The translations under genes and the position numbers were made by a program. A stretch of 64,000 bases of DNA, taken from assembly GCA_954871525.1 (NCBI GenBank), contig OX940860.1:19624001-19688000 (forward strand), given 5' to 3'. Below are positions 35,661 to 48,102 of this stretch, piece after piece. Under the pieces are notes generated by a model that was not told the origin of the DNA, ran no database searches, and saw nothing but the letters and a program-made list of their open reading frames with translations. Position 1 is the stretch's first letter. Every line of letters begins with the position of its first letter. The DNA is from Parietaria judaica. Lineage: Eukaryota; Streptophyta; Magnoliopsida; Rosales; Urticaceae.

Positions 35661-36718
35661 TAAGTTGAACCTCTATAAATTAATAAGATCGAGACCAGAG
35701 AAATTTATTATATTATCGAGTTTATTAATTTATCGAGGTAAAAATTTAACTACGTTAGTACAAGTCGGGACCGAAGAAAAGTATTAATTAATTGAGGTAT
35801 TAATTTATAGAGATTCTACAGTAATAGGCTTTGACATATGGGTCTAAATAAAATATATCGAATTATAATAAACCACAAATAAAATATATGAGTTCAAAAC
35901 TCAAAGAAAACATAGTGGTTCAAACTTAAACTTAGACTTAACTCTAAAATATTTTTTTTAAATATTTAATATTAAAACCGGTTATAAAAATAATCATTTT
36001 GAAAAATCAATAATCGGTAACCGTAACCGTAACCGTAACCAATTTATAATTATTTTAAACCAAATAATTTTTAATTCAATTTTTAAACCGTAGTCGTCTA
36101 TACGAGAATTGAGAAGGCATAATTAAGATGATAAGTATATAGTTTTGGAAATGTAAAATGGTGGGCCTCTAATGCCTCATATCCCCTTATTGTGGAGTAC
36201 TTCAACTTTTAGTTTCTTGTCACTCCAAAACTGAATTTTCTTTTCAATATTCTCCACTTTTGTCCACTATTTTTCTCCTTCTCTTTTCCTTTTCTTGAAT
36301 TGATAGGACCAACATTTGGACATCTACCCAAATTTAATATTTTTTTCCCCACGATGAGACTCTAAATTCTTTTCTTATTCCATATAAAAAAAGAAAAAGA
36401 ATACTTTCAGCTATTGATCGATTAAGGGATAATATATCAAACAAAGAAAGCAAATTACAGAGTTACAAACAATAAGTATAAGGATGTCTACCATAAAAAT
36501 CCATTAGTCAATGTGACCTAAAATAAGCTAAATACGTTTATAATCAATGTGACCTATGTGTCTTCAATAAGTCACATGTTTTTTTTTAGTAGTAATTAGG
36601 AACCATGTCTACATTTGGTATCCATTATAAGTTCTTTCTGGTCGATTTTGCTGTCGTTTTTTCAATTGGAGCCTCACTCTACGCTTCAGTTATTTCTCTT
36701 CATTGTCGTTTTGTAATA
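35435..36718 (+). repeat. Exact 62-bp direct repeat pair
   Basis: 35435-35496 and 36657-36718 are identical (starting TTTTTTCAATTGGAGCC, ending GTCGTTTTGTAATA), 1222 bp apart. The Emigrant-like MITE and an AACCGT-rich stretch lie between. Confidence 0.8.
35661..35821. mobile_element. Emigrant-like (pogo-type) MITE
   Basis: Tips contain ACCTCTATAAATTAATA on the left and TATTAATTTATAGAGATTCTACAG on the right, with TA outside. The CTCTATAAATTAATA core is the hallmark of Emigrant MITEs described in Arabidopsis. Length 161 bp, no coding. Confidence 0.6.
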
Positions 36719-38583
36719 ATCATTGTGAAACTTTTTATGATGAAAATTCTAAATTATTAGATTTATTGTTGTCGTGAAACTTAAAAACTCATGTTAACGT
36801 CTTTATTTGTGTCTTGTTTTTCATATTTTTCGCCGCAAACATCCCTATTTGATAATAAATTCTATAATATCATTTTTCTTCTCGAACAGAAAACACGTAC
36901 ACCAAGTCATGATAAGAGAAAATAAAATTAAATTTGAGATCTAAAACGACATGTGTTGTTCGTTTCCAAAGACATTTAAGTTATTAGGTCAAAACTTATC
37001 CCCAATTTCAGGTTTATCTTTTTTTTTTTTTAAGTATATGTATTCATAGATCTTTACAAGAGTAGAAGGGTTCAAGGTTCTAATATTATTCATATTAAGT
37101 GCCATTTTCTTTAGAATCAAAGAGTTACGAATTAGGGTGAACATAAAGTGCTAAGTTGAGAAACTATCATCAAGTATCGTTAAAGATGGACACTGGCCCT
37201 TCTAAAATTTGAGAAGCGTTTAAATTTACTTGAATTTATATTTATTTTTCCATAATTAGGCTTAGTTACTGTTACATTAGTTTGTGTTATGTTAGTTTGT
37301 TTAACTATTTTGTTATTGTAAGTGTCTTGTTATTAGAGATGATTTTAATGTTTTTATTTTTGCAAGTCCTAAATATAATTATGTAGTTACGGTTTTTCTC
37401 CGTAATACATGAGGGCTCTATTAATAAAATCGAGATGAGGACACGTACGTAGACGTGAGTGTTCTCTGGCATTTGTAAAAATAATAATAATAATAATAAT
37501 AATAAAAGCTTTGTTAACCCATTAAAATCAACCAGTATGTCTAGCAAGTGGTGTCCTCTAAAAATGAGAGGAATAGTACTGTATCTACATATCCTACTTT
37601 ATTTGAATCCGATGAGCAGCAGAAATGATACTCTCTTTTTTTTTTCGTTAAAAATTACCACTATGAATTATCACTTTCCATTATACGATCGAAAAGAAAA
37701 GGACCCAAAGACCAGAAATGAAATCGATAGGGAAGAGGAAGAAAACAAATAAGAACAAGTATTTTCGAGTGATTAGCGTAGAGCCTCTAGATAATGGTGC
37801 GGCTCTTCTTGTTTTGTCTTTTAGCTGTCATTGTGACTCAAAAGTCATTATTCTCTTTCAATCCGTCAACTTCGTCCACTCTTTTTCCTTACAGCAACTA
37901 TACTTTTATTAAACATATATACTTTTCATCATATATATATATATATAATACTCGAAGTTGTTCTAGATATTTTGATTATTTTGGTAGGAAAGATTAAGAG
38001 ATGGGAATAAAATATCTAATTCACAAAAGGAGAGAAAATTAAGTTTATTTGAACATATACCTTCTTGACAGGGGAGTGTCGTTTAAGCAAAAACGACAGT
38101 CTTATGTAAATATTTTTCTTAGTCATATATATACATATTGGTATATGTTCCCTTGCTCAATAAAGCTTGATATAAACTTATGAGCAGAAACGTTACCCTT
38201 ATTATATTTCCCAAAATGCTACCGGTTTTCGGGTTATTGCAATCAAAGTAAAATCTGTTTGATCTGCTGAACGATATTCAAACGGTGTTGTAAAAAATAT
38301 TGGTTCTCAAAGAAAAGAAAAGAAAAAAAAATAGCATGTTCAATCGTCCGTGTTCATCCTCCAAATCAAATTATATGTCGAAATCATATTATGGCCGTAA
38401 AATTTAATTAAACTAAGTATGGAAACAATAATAAAAATCAGTAACCGGTACCTGTTACACGGTTTCCGGCATATAAAAATCAGTAATCTTTCGCAGTTTC
38501 CGGCATAAAACTTTTACCACTTTATAGTATCAAATTGACTTGAATTTGAAGCTCAAAACCTTACAAATTCTCTCCTAACTAAG
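36719..38583. other. Intergenic, downstream of OBGM
   Basis: A GCGGC-like tip (TTCGCCGCAAACATCCCTA) at 36829-36848 suggests the edge of another foldback element, whose partner I cannot place. An (AAT)n run is at 37480-37505. TTTCCGGCAT occurs twice at 38463-38505. Probable OBGM 3' UTR lies near the end. No gene. Confidence 0.4.
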
Positions 38584-40693
38584 CTAATCAACATTAATTC
38601 TACTGATACAAAGAGTCTCAGAAATTCCACCATCCACAAGCTTCCTAAGACCAGTTTTAAGCTCGGGAATTCCCTCCTCCAAAACCGCACAGACCGGATA
38701 TATCGGAACACCTTCGACCCGCTTTTTCAGTTCTTCATAAACGTCGTCAGCCCCTAGTTCATCGATCTTATTCGCCACAATCAACGACGGCCGGTCTGAC
38801 AAACCCTCTTGATGAAACTCAAGCTCCAACACCAAATCTCTCAGCTGCTCCCACGGCGGAATTCCCTTTCTACCCTCTAACGCAGCAGCCAGATCCACCA
38901 CGTATGCCAGGACCTTCGTGCGCTCAATGTGGCGGAGGAATGCGTGCCCTAATCCCCGGTTCTCGTGAGCACCTTTGATCAGGCCGGGAATATCTGCCAC
39001 AGTGATGGACAAGTCGTCAAAGTTCATGTTCCCAAGATTGGGCCTCAGAGTCGTGAAGGCATAATCGCCCACACAGGGCCTGGCCCGTGATATGGCTCCG
39101 AGAAGAGTGCTTTTGCCAGCATTCGGAATCCCAACGAAGCTGACGTCAGCGATGCTCTTGAGTTCTAACACGAGGACAGTCTCGGTTCCGGTCGAGCCGG
39201 CGCGGACCGAAGAGGTTTCGGCTTCAATAGTGTCATCGTTAATCTTCGGCTTCCTCGGGAGTTTGGAAGTGGAGAGACTACCCAAACCACCCGTCCCTCC
39301 ACGAGCGACGATCACTCGTTCACCGTGCTTGATCAACTCTGCAACATTGCATTCCATTTCCGTCTCTTCACCCGTCTCTTCTTCCGAGCAAGATTCAGAA
39401 CCGGAAGTTTGAGAGCATGAATTCTCAGTTGACACACCAATTTTCGTCGATTCCTTGTTTTTTTTCTCAGTGAAAACAGAGGAGCCACCGATGTTCTCTG
39501 CCATACTCGGTTCAATAAGTTCAGTTTTCTCATCGGTTAGTGTACCGGGAATCTCCCACGGATCCAAGTCCTCTGAACTACATTCTTCTGCCACCGAACA
39601 AGGAATTTCGCCGCTTACAAGGTGAACAACAGTGCCAATAGGTACGTGGACAACCTACAGACACATCAAGATCAGGCATGGAATAAAACAAAAGGATATT
39701 GACGTCGTAAATACTCAAGTTTCATAATTGATGCACTTAAATACCTGCTAAGTTCTTTTTTTTTAAAGGAAAAATATCCAACTTCATAAATTTGGCACTC
39801 CGTAAGTATCTTCTCTTTCATAAATCCGATGAGGTACTTAAAGTGCATCAATTGTTAAGATTTGGATATTTACGCCACCAATATCCTAAAACAAAGATTG
39901 CTACATGGGATTATTATGGAGATACTATTAGTTAGGGTAATTATAACACATTCAAACTATTATTCTCCTTATCATTTTCATGGATTCAATTCAGACATGT
40001 TCTCTCACATTCAAGTTCTTGATAGCTAAATATGTCTAAGGATTTTGAACAAGACCTTATCGGATCCCCGAGTTCCGATTTTATTCTTCGATGTTCCGTG
40101 GCCTCCTCTCCCTGCAGTCTTCAAGCCAAGACAGCTTCAGTGAAAATGTCACTGTCGATACAATTCAACATAAAAATAACACGTACAACATGGTGTCGCA
40201 AACCGCTGAAGTCCCAAACGGCCGGAGAGCATTCCAGCACCACGTCGCCGCCCCTCCCGCCATTGCCACCTGACACAGTTCCGGTCGAAACCCGGCAAAT
40301 ATCAAACACGCATTCAATGCAAAACCAACTCTTCTCTTACCACACTTGACAAAGCGAGGAAACCCACCGTCGGGTTTGCCGCGGCGATCCTTGATGCTGC
40401 GGTGGACGCTGCCGCAGCCGCTTCCGCCGTCGCCTCCTTTCGTGTACAGTTTTATCCGGTCAATCATTCTCCTCTCCTTCAAAGATCGAAACAGTCAACA
40501 AACATACAAAGATGGATTCAAGTACATGATGCGGACGAACCTGAAGAGGAGCGAGTTTGTGCTTCTTGGGGAGAGCGTCGGAGAAGGAAGAGAGGAGAAC
40601 AAACTTCCATGGAGTTTCCAAGGAGTGTATTCGCAAGTGACGAAGGGATTTTGCAGAGCGTATTATTAGCATCTGTGTATATGGTGAATCCAA
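38584..40693 (-). CDS. OBGM: Obg-family GTPase, probably mitochondrial (OBGM)
   Basis: Obg GTPases bind the large ribosomal subunit and assist its maturation. Five exons: 40693-40541, 40476-40368, 40269-40183, 40111-40056, 39654-38584, all GT-AG, joining to 491 residues; the Arabidopsis mitochondrial type is about this length. Exon 1 encodes a basic, acid-poor N-terminus (RSAKSLRHLRIHS) suited to mitochondrial targeting. The Gly-rich Obg fold begins at residue 55 (MIDRIKLYTKGGDGGSGC) and continues DGGNGGRGGDVVLEC, RGGHGTSKNKIGTRGSDKVVHVPIGTVV. The G domain has G1 GIPNAGKS (310-317), the TTLRPNLG switch, G3 DIPG (356-359) and G4 NKID (430-433). Between the two, about residues 157-240 form an acidic Ser/Glu-rich insertion that interrupts the last part of the Obg fold. 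Exon 1 is the least certain part of the model. Confidence 0.9.
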
Positions 40694-41118
40694 ATATCAA
40701 ACAGGTGGTGTTCTGTATTTTCTCTGGGCTTTGTTTTCCAAATGGAGCCAAAAGTTGACTCGCTGTTCTTGTGTGTCGTTTTCTCTTGATATCCCAAGAC
40801 CCAAGTTGGTAAGTTATGAGTTAAACGACGACGAGGTTTCAGACTTTCAGTAATACACGTATGATGTCAACAAGCTTTGCTCTAAAAGTTCATCTATTCT
40901 GCCCCATTTCATCTTCATAATTAGTCACGTAAATATATACACGACTAGTCACTTAATGCTTTAATTTTTGTGGTGTCATAGATTTAATTATTGTATTTAA
41001 TAAAACCAACAATTCTGTATAAGATTTCTACAACTAAACAAGCCCAAGATCGGCCACAGTTTTCAAGCTACAAAACTCATTCGCATTCAATATTCACAAA
41101 GCTTAACTGATCTATATT
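40694..41118. other. Intergenic between the TRM-like gene and OBGM
   Basis: 425 bp containing the OBGM promoter and the TRM-like 3' UTR. A single TGGGCT lies at about 40726. No other feature. Confidence 0.5.
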
Positions 41119-43513
41119 CTATATACACATACATAAAATAAGGTACGTAAGCACTTCATCCAAAAGCTGGTGAATGAGCAAGTCCTCTACCTCAAGCGCC
41201 ACCATTTCCCTCTCCCACTCCAGGTTTCGCCACCCCTCTCTCTTCGCCAGATCGCGACCCACCACGTCATCCAGTGACGTGTCCAGCTCGGGCCTCAGGC
41301 CCAAGTACGAATCTACCCTCCTCCACACCTCCTCCGAAACCCCACTTCCCATGGGCTTTGGGGGCCTCGGAAAATAGGATAGCGATTTCTCACTCAAGTC
41401 AACGACGGCCTCGTTGACCAAGTCAAACAGAACCTGACGGTTGAGTTGACCGTAGTAGCGTTCGATCTCGTCCTCGTCCTCGTCCTCGTCGCGCTCGAAA
41501 CTCTCCTCGATCCGTTTGAAGATCGAAGGGTTCAGAGGCTCTTCCATGGAGGATGAGAGCTCCAGGACATGCCTGACGTAGTTGAAGTCTTCGTTCTCGT
41601 TGGCTTTCTGTGGTTGAGTAGAGTGAGTTTCCGATTCTGAACCTGATGAAAAGTTGGGAGAAATGATTGTAGTTAGTTTCAATCTAGGTTGAAAAGAGTG
41701 GATTCAGCTCATCAATGTGGTTGATCAGAGTGTTTGTTTGGTTACCTTCTGTTATTGGAAACACTACAGGGCTGCAGAAACCGTCTGAGGAGATGCTTTC
41801 GGAATCTGATTCTTGATTTGGTTGTAAAATCTCTTGTTCTTGAGAAGAACTGCTCTCCTCTGCGATTTCGACTGTGCAATTCGTTCTGTCTTCTTTTTCA
41901 GAATCTGAATCCTCCATATCCGCACAGGTTTCAGTTCTTAGGAGAATGGATTCTGGCTCAGCTATCTGGTTATCCATGTTGAACGGCATTTTTATTTGCG
42001 TTTCGTCTCGTGAAGCAGCGAAGTTCAGAAAGGAAGACAGCGAGTCGAGATCCGATAGGGACAGATTCCTTCTGCAGGATTTTCGAGGAGACGGTTTTTC
42101 TTCGATTTTCAGTAGTCTTAAGCTCCTTGAATGGGTAAACTTCTTGGTGTCTCCGCCGGAAGTGTTCTCAAACAACTGAGTGTATCTGTCGAGGGACTCG
42201 TTCAGGGAGGTCGTTCTTCTAACTCGCTCGAGCCTTCGAATCTCGATATCATTTGGCTCTCCGTCAATGGTGATTTCCAGCCTCTGGGAGATCTCCGTCC
42301 CGTTCGTTGCGCATTCTTCGACAGATTTGCGGCCGTTCCTTTCCCTTTTGCTATCTTTCAGTGCCTGTTTGATCTTGAGCTTTATATCTCTGAAGCGGCT
42401 TATAACTACTTGATTCCATCCTTGGCTTGTTGGTTTTCCCGTGCCTTTCCGTCGATCGTCTGCTCTTACGGAACCCGTAATGGATTCTGACTCTCTTACT
42501 CGATTCCCGGCAGCGGGATTTTCGCCATCTGTAAAGAACCAAACCTCATTTTGCTTGTGCTTGAGTGTACTAGGCGGAATATAACTAGCTTGCTTCGATG
42601 AGGCCACCGGAAACGACCTCGACTTGGCTAATCGTAGTTTGATGTTTGAGTTTTTCAGGCCATGGAATTGGTTCTTACAAGCTTCAGGGTCCTTGAGGAT
42701 TTTCAAGAAGAATTCCTTGTTAGCCTTGAAAATCTCGAGAACGTCGACACATTCACCGAGTTGCTGATCGGAGCCATCTTTACTCATTGCAAGCTGGTTG
42801 TTCTCTGATTTGTTTCTCACATGTATGGAACTGTTTTTCTGAGAAATAAGAACCGGGATTTCTTCGTTAGAATCTGGATAATCCCAACTCCTAGAAGGCG
42901 TCAAACGGTGTATTGGACTAGTTCTATGCAGCCAAGAGTTCAGATAAGATCTCACGATCCAGCTCCCGTGGTGCTCGCCATTTGAAAACTTCGAGCGAGC
43001 TTTCCGTGATTTTTTGCTGGTCGGAATTTTTTCCTCGGTTAGGTATTGTTTGGCCTGGAAAAAACCCATCAAGACACTATCAGCTTATAATTCAGTTCGA
43101 TTTCCGCGTGTGCTACTTATCAAGTGGCAGTTTAAGAATTCAGAAAATCGGTAAATGACGTTCACGTACCAGCAACGGTTCTGCATCAACATCGATAAGC
43201 TCTTCGCGAAGATAACTACTTATATTTGGACTCCTGCTGACTGTAAAGCAAAATTCCAGAAGAAAAGAAATATTGTATAAAGAATTAGAATATATGAAAA
43301 CGAGAATCACGAAAACGATATGAGAAAGAAGTTGTTAAGTAGAGAAAACTGAGATAGCTTACGTCTTCCACGCCTTCGTCCGTGGTGCCTTTTGTGGGGA
43401 AGCAACCTCTTAACATGCCAATGATGGTAATCTAGAATATTAAGCAATCCGGCGATACATCCATGATAGCTTCCCGGAACAAACGAGTCGCTTCGCTCAA
43501 GTACCCTTCCCAT
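41119..43513 (-). CDS. TRM/LONGIFOLIA-like protein with C-terminal DUF4378
   Basis: Members of the TON1-recruiting-motif family associate with cortical microtubules and shape cell division planes or organ form. Four coding exons: 43513-43363, 43240-43170, 43054-41746, 41642-41119, giving 684 residues. The N-terminus MGRVLERSDSFVPGSYHGCI...ILDYHHWH...LLPHKRHHGRRRGR is typical of the group's small N-terminal motif followed by a basic stretch. The long exon 3 is mostly disordered, Ser/Arg/Lys-rich and then Glu-rich, and includes a basic motif KLRLAKSRSFPV of the kind seen in TRM proteins. Exon 4 holds the DUF4378 domain (DFNYVRHVLELSS, ...LFDLVNEAVVDL, EMVALEVEDLLIHQLLDEVL). A non-coding 5' exon and a 259-bp intron (43518-43776) precede the ATG. 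The exact TRM number is not assigned. Confidence 0.85.
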
Positions 43514-43805
43514 CTTCCTGCAATATTAAGTATATTACTGCAACCTGAAATAACAAAGTTTCCATATGTCAATTTAACAAAGTATAATAGTGTCAACTTA
43601 ATACGAGTTTCTTCGCGTACTTGGCGGATACTCGCCCGTTAACCGATATACACAACATACCAAACTACTAAAGTTGCAAAAGCAAAGCAGATGTACTTTA
43701 TTATATTCAAATCAGATACCAAAACCTTTAAGTAGGTGATAAGCAACAAAGGAAACAAAGAAAGTATCAAACAAACCTTGAAGAGCCAATCAAGAAATCA
43801 GGCTT

Positions 43806-43820
43806 CTAAATTCCAGCCAT
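43806..43820 (-). other. Four-codon uORF in the TRM-like 5' UTR exon
   Basis: ATG GCT GGA ATT TAG sits in the non-coding exon that ends at 43777, ahead of the leader intron. ATGG gives it a good initiation context, so it could lower translation of the main frame. Functional meaning is inferred. Confidence 0.45.
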
Positions 43821-45877
43821 GGCAGAGACTTTGAAGAACAAGGATCAACTAGGTGAGGACGGAGACGCTTAGGCATCAAAAAAGACTAAGCTTATTTATA
43901 TATATGTTTGAATGAATCAAAAAAGTATTTTAGTGCTTTTGTGACGTACACGAACAGGTAAAGAAGAAGAAGAAGAAGAAGAAGAAAGTAAGAATGGTCG
44001 TTGGTCTTCCTTCTACATAGACCCGGGAATTTGCGCCAAAAAAACTCACTTAACGGCCAATTTTGTGGCCAATGGGTCCCACTTTTTTTTTTTCCTATGA
44101 CTAGTGTTGTAATTTCGGTTCGATGTTTTTCGGAATCAAGAATTTCCTATCCCGGATTTTTTTATATTTTTTTTATTAAAAAAGTAATTAAGATAGAATG
44201 CCAGATTAAGTAAAAACATTCTTAAAATTAATAAATAAAAATAAAAAAATCAACTTTTCGAATTTCAATCTTTATTGGAATGAAAATTCTATCTAATTAT
44301 TTAAAGAATATAATATCGTAATTAGAGATTCCAAATCGAAATCACTAATTCCAATCATTGGCATATCGGACGGATAAGTTAAGAATGAACTTGTCTATTA
44401 CGTAATGTTTTTTCATATGCGCGTAACTACGCCCGAGCGAAACCATCTCACATTGAATCTAGAAACAAGCAACTATAAATGTTTTTTTATGACTAATTTT
44501 TAAAACAATATTAGGCAGGCGGATAAATATACCCCGCCTTTTTTTGCCAACGAAGCGGGCAACCTGCACCCACCACCCGCCCACACTAGCTAGGACCCGG
44601 TACTTGCCCCTAAGCGCACGCTACGTACAGAAATGTGTTTGTGGGATATTAATTAGATATTTTGTCACACTTGCTTCATAAACAAGACAAAGAGAAGCTC
44701 TCGTTGATGATAATAAAAGAAGAAAGACAATATAATGTTATCTTTTGGTCAATTGATGATATTATCGTGTGGTTGGTGGTGTGACATCTGGTGATGTCAA
44801 CGTTGTAATTAAAGGGTAGATTGTTTTCTGCAACTGCTCTGAATTTTAGGACGACTTTGTCGAGTAATTTGTGCTTATTAGTTGATACTATTATGGTTGA
44901 GATGTTCATAAACAATGACCTTATTAGTCAAAATTGTGCTCTTTTTGCTGTGTTTGGTTGGTTTGTACTGATCTTTATTAGGTTCGTTAATAGTGAGTTC
45001 AGCTATTTTATGGGGTCTAAAAAGTACGAAAGTGAAAAATCAAAGACATGTGTTTGTTAATTGATTCTCAAAAACATCTTTGTATAGATTTTGACCTCAC
45101 ACAAAACCGGGTCCAACCCACTTACTACTAAATAGAGTAATAGACCTACATAATTTATAAAAAAAAAAATGCTAATAATTTTAAAAAATAAAAATAAACG
45201 ATAGAGGCATGACATATCATAAAGTGATCAATACCAAATGAAAAACGGAGCGCGGAATAATATAAGTACAAATATTTAAATTTACGTATCAAACCAAAAG
45301 AGAGAAAAAGAATAGTAAAATATAATTCTCTCTCATGTAAATATCATTATTGACGAAAAACAAAGTGAAATTCATTGACGAAAAACAAAGTGAAATTCAG
45401 ATGTGAAGACCACCAATAATAGCTGGAATAAGAGCATTCGTAGTTTTGATACCCTCTCGATAATTATGAATCTATGAATTTGATAAGCTCTATAAAATGG
45501 AAGCATTCAGACGATTGCGAACTTAAATCTCCAAGGGATATTAATATAAGATTCATTTATTGTTGTAATTAAATGATGAATTATAATTTTGATTCCTCTA
45601 TTACCGATTCTGACTAAATCCGACATTTACAATTTTAATTTTGAAAAAATCAAAACTGGATCTTTATTCAACTGAAAAACTAAAAATATGCATTAATCTA
45701 ATTTGCTTGACCTAAAATTTAAATGATAAAATTAGTTTTTAAAAATAACGCAATTAAAGCAGGTGAAATCGGATAAATAATTATTTCTTTGTTTTTGTGT
45801 TCTTATATCACATCTGTTATTTCAATTATTTTGACACTTGCAAAGTAAAATCTTGAGTTTCCCTTGAACAATTTAAC
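43821..45877. other. Intergenic, upstream of the TRM-like gene
   Basis: (GAA)n run at about 43965-43986. A GC-richer stretch at 44500-44640 carries no ORF of note. A 25-bp perfect tandem duplication (GACGAAAAACAAAGTGAAAT core) is at about 45352-45402. No gene. Confidence 0.45.
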
Positions 45878-45926
45878 ACTTTGATAGGACTTTTTTTTTT
45901 TTTTTGAAGAAACTTTGATAGGACTT
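45878..45926 (-). mobile_element. Micro-insert: poly(T) tract between direct repeats
   Basis: ACTTTGATAGGACTT occurs at 45878-45892 and 45912-45926 with T13 plus GAAGAA (19 bp) between. The 15-bp repeat is perfect. Confidence 0.55.
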
Positions 45927-46414
45927 GAAAGTTGAAAGTATTGTATTGTAATTTGTATTGTACTATTGTATATTTGTATATCTGTTTGTATTAAAGGTCA
46001 AGTCTGCGAACTTCCAGAAAGAGACGTACAGCAGCCAAGGACAGATAATTTCTACCAACATTAATTTATTTATAATTACAAATAAACAATCGCGAATTTC
46101 ATTTTCAGTGAAGTTCATGAATAGTCGGTTTGAAACTTGGATAATCACTAACAAACTAACAACCACGTAATCATCTCATTATCAGAGCCAAATAATCCAC
46201 TCGTTTTAGAGACAGACTACAAAGTTGACTATATATAAAACTCATTAAACTCAGTTTTGTTAATTTTTTTGACGATACGGTGCAATTTGTAATCAGAAAG
46301 TGACACGATTTACGTTGACTTCGTAATGTAAACCAAAGTAAATGGGTTTCACTTTCAACATGCAATTCCTCTTTTTCAAGGATGGAGTTTGACTCCATTC
46401 AAGAAAAAAAAAAA

Positions 46415-46453
<39 letters not shown>
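46415..46453. repeat. Poly(G)39 tract
   Basis: 39 consecutive G bases follow an AAGAAAAAAAAAAA run. This is far from the local base composition and could be either a real G-quadruplex-forming tract or a sequencing or assembly artefact. Confidence 0.85.
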
Positions 46454-46455
<2 letters not shown>

Positions 46456-47935
46456 ATGGGATATTTTATGATCGCATTTGTTTTATTATGTGAAATGAAA
46501 GGCCCAAGCCCAACTACGAATGAAATTGATAAATTGGGGTTTAAACGTTTAATTGATGATGATGTATTTACTTAAGATTAATGAGGATAAAACTAGTCAA
46601 GTTATGCTCACTTGTGACGGCAGACCTAAGCTCAACTTTTAATGGTAAAAGTACTTAGAATTCGTCTTCAATCTATCAATTCAGTTAAGTGCTACCCACA
46701 AAAGTAATCAAGATGATCAATTTTTAAGTGGGCTACGACGCCCGAGCGCAAATTTTCACAAAAATATGCTTGTGTTTCTCTAGATGCAATCTTCGAGTAA
46801 CGGTTCAGCTTTATGTATTCCAAAAATGACCAATCTACAACAAATTAGCAGAATAAGAATTCATTAAGAAAAACATGGAAGAAAACCCAGACGCATTCGA
46901 CATTGTCGTCAAAGACAATTTTGACCTTTCAATGCTTGAATACAACAAGGCCGTCTTTCTCCGAGCATATATTTAAAGCTAAATCGTTAACTTAAAATTA
47001 GCAATCAACTTCATATCTAGAACTATTTATTACTCTACAAATTTGACTGAAAAAACTTCTTTTGGTTTGTTCTATACGATTTGGGTAATGTTCTCTATTT
47101 ATAGCTAATGACCTAAGAAAAAGAGATTGAATTTTAATCAATGGCTCGTTTTTCTCAAAAATGTTATAATGTTTGCTTCTTTAATTTTCAAGTAGGAGTT
47201 TCCAATATTTTAAAATGTTTTTAACATCTTTATGAGCTCTTATATTCCGTTTAGTATAAAATATTTTCAACAATTTTGAAATTTCCAACGTAAAATAATT
47301 CTTAAATTTAACAAAAATTATGCAATTTTTACGACCATTATATTATAGTCCATGTGAAGTGAGAGAAGTCCTATAAGTTTGTTTCCTAGTAGAAGTTTAC
47401 ATTAATATTTTCAGTCTTACTTAGATTTAGATGAAAAAACAAAAAAATAAAAAAATAAAAAAAATCTACATGATTCTGAGAGATGTGGTCGAGAAAGCAA
47501 TTTGCGAGTACGTGTAGTCATCCTTCCCTGCGGGACTTCGAATTACTTTCGGCCCCACGGCAATAACCACAATGCTTGTCGATAGGCAAAGTCTCCACTT
47601 TAAACAAAAAAGCTACAATCTTCCAAATAAAAACTAAATTAAAAAAATGATTAATTAACGAAATATCCATTTTGTGCAAACTTAATGGGTAATTTTTTAC
47701 ACACACAATAAGTAGTTTTTTAAAAAATTTGACACAAAATAAGTATTCCGTACAATTTCCTTTAAAAAAAAGGTACCCACGTAAGCTTTAGATTTTTATT
47801 TATTTATTTATTATAAATTTCGTGTTACACAGATTTAAGATTTATGCATGCTGTGCAAATTTCCTCATTCGACCTTTGGAATGTAATCCAAGCTGGATCA
47901 GACTTTTGGGCCTTCCTCTCAGGCCTCAACTCCCA

Positions 47936-48048
47936 CACGTGGCGCCCACACGCGTGCGGGTGGGCGGGCCAGCTCATCTCACTCCCACACTTCTCACTCA
48001 GTTCCACTCACACTCACTTTCTTATCACAAACACAGAACAGAGGACAT

Positions 48049-48080
<32 letters not shown>
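47936..48080 (+). promoter_or_regulatory. G-box and (CT)15 leader of FLA4
   Basis: CACGTG followed by GC, an ABRE-type context, is at 47936-47943. A perfect (CT)15 run at 48051-48080 ends 22 bp before the start codon and is therefore probably 5' UTR, as common in plant leaders. No clear TATA box. Confidence 0.5.
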
Positions 48081-48083
<3 letters not shown>

Positions 48084-48102
48084 CCGCAAAAGAGAGAGAA
48101 AG

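Larger units (their letters stand above)
45927..48102. other. Intergenic, upstream of FLA4
   Basis: Contains a G39 homopolymer (46415-46453) preceded by an A-rich run. Short overlapping ORFs at 45958-46398 and 47518-47706 have no family resemblance. The final 200 bp is the FLA4 promoter and leader. Confidence 0.45.

Noticed and set aside
44676..46398. ORFs of 60-80 codons upstream of FLA4
   Set aside because: AT-rich random frames without start context, splice partners or protein similarity.
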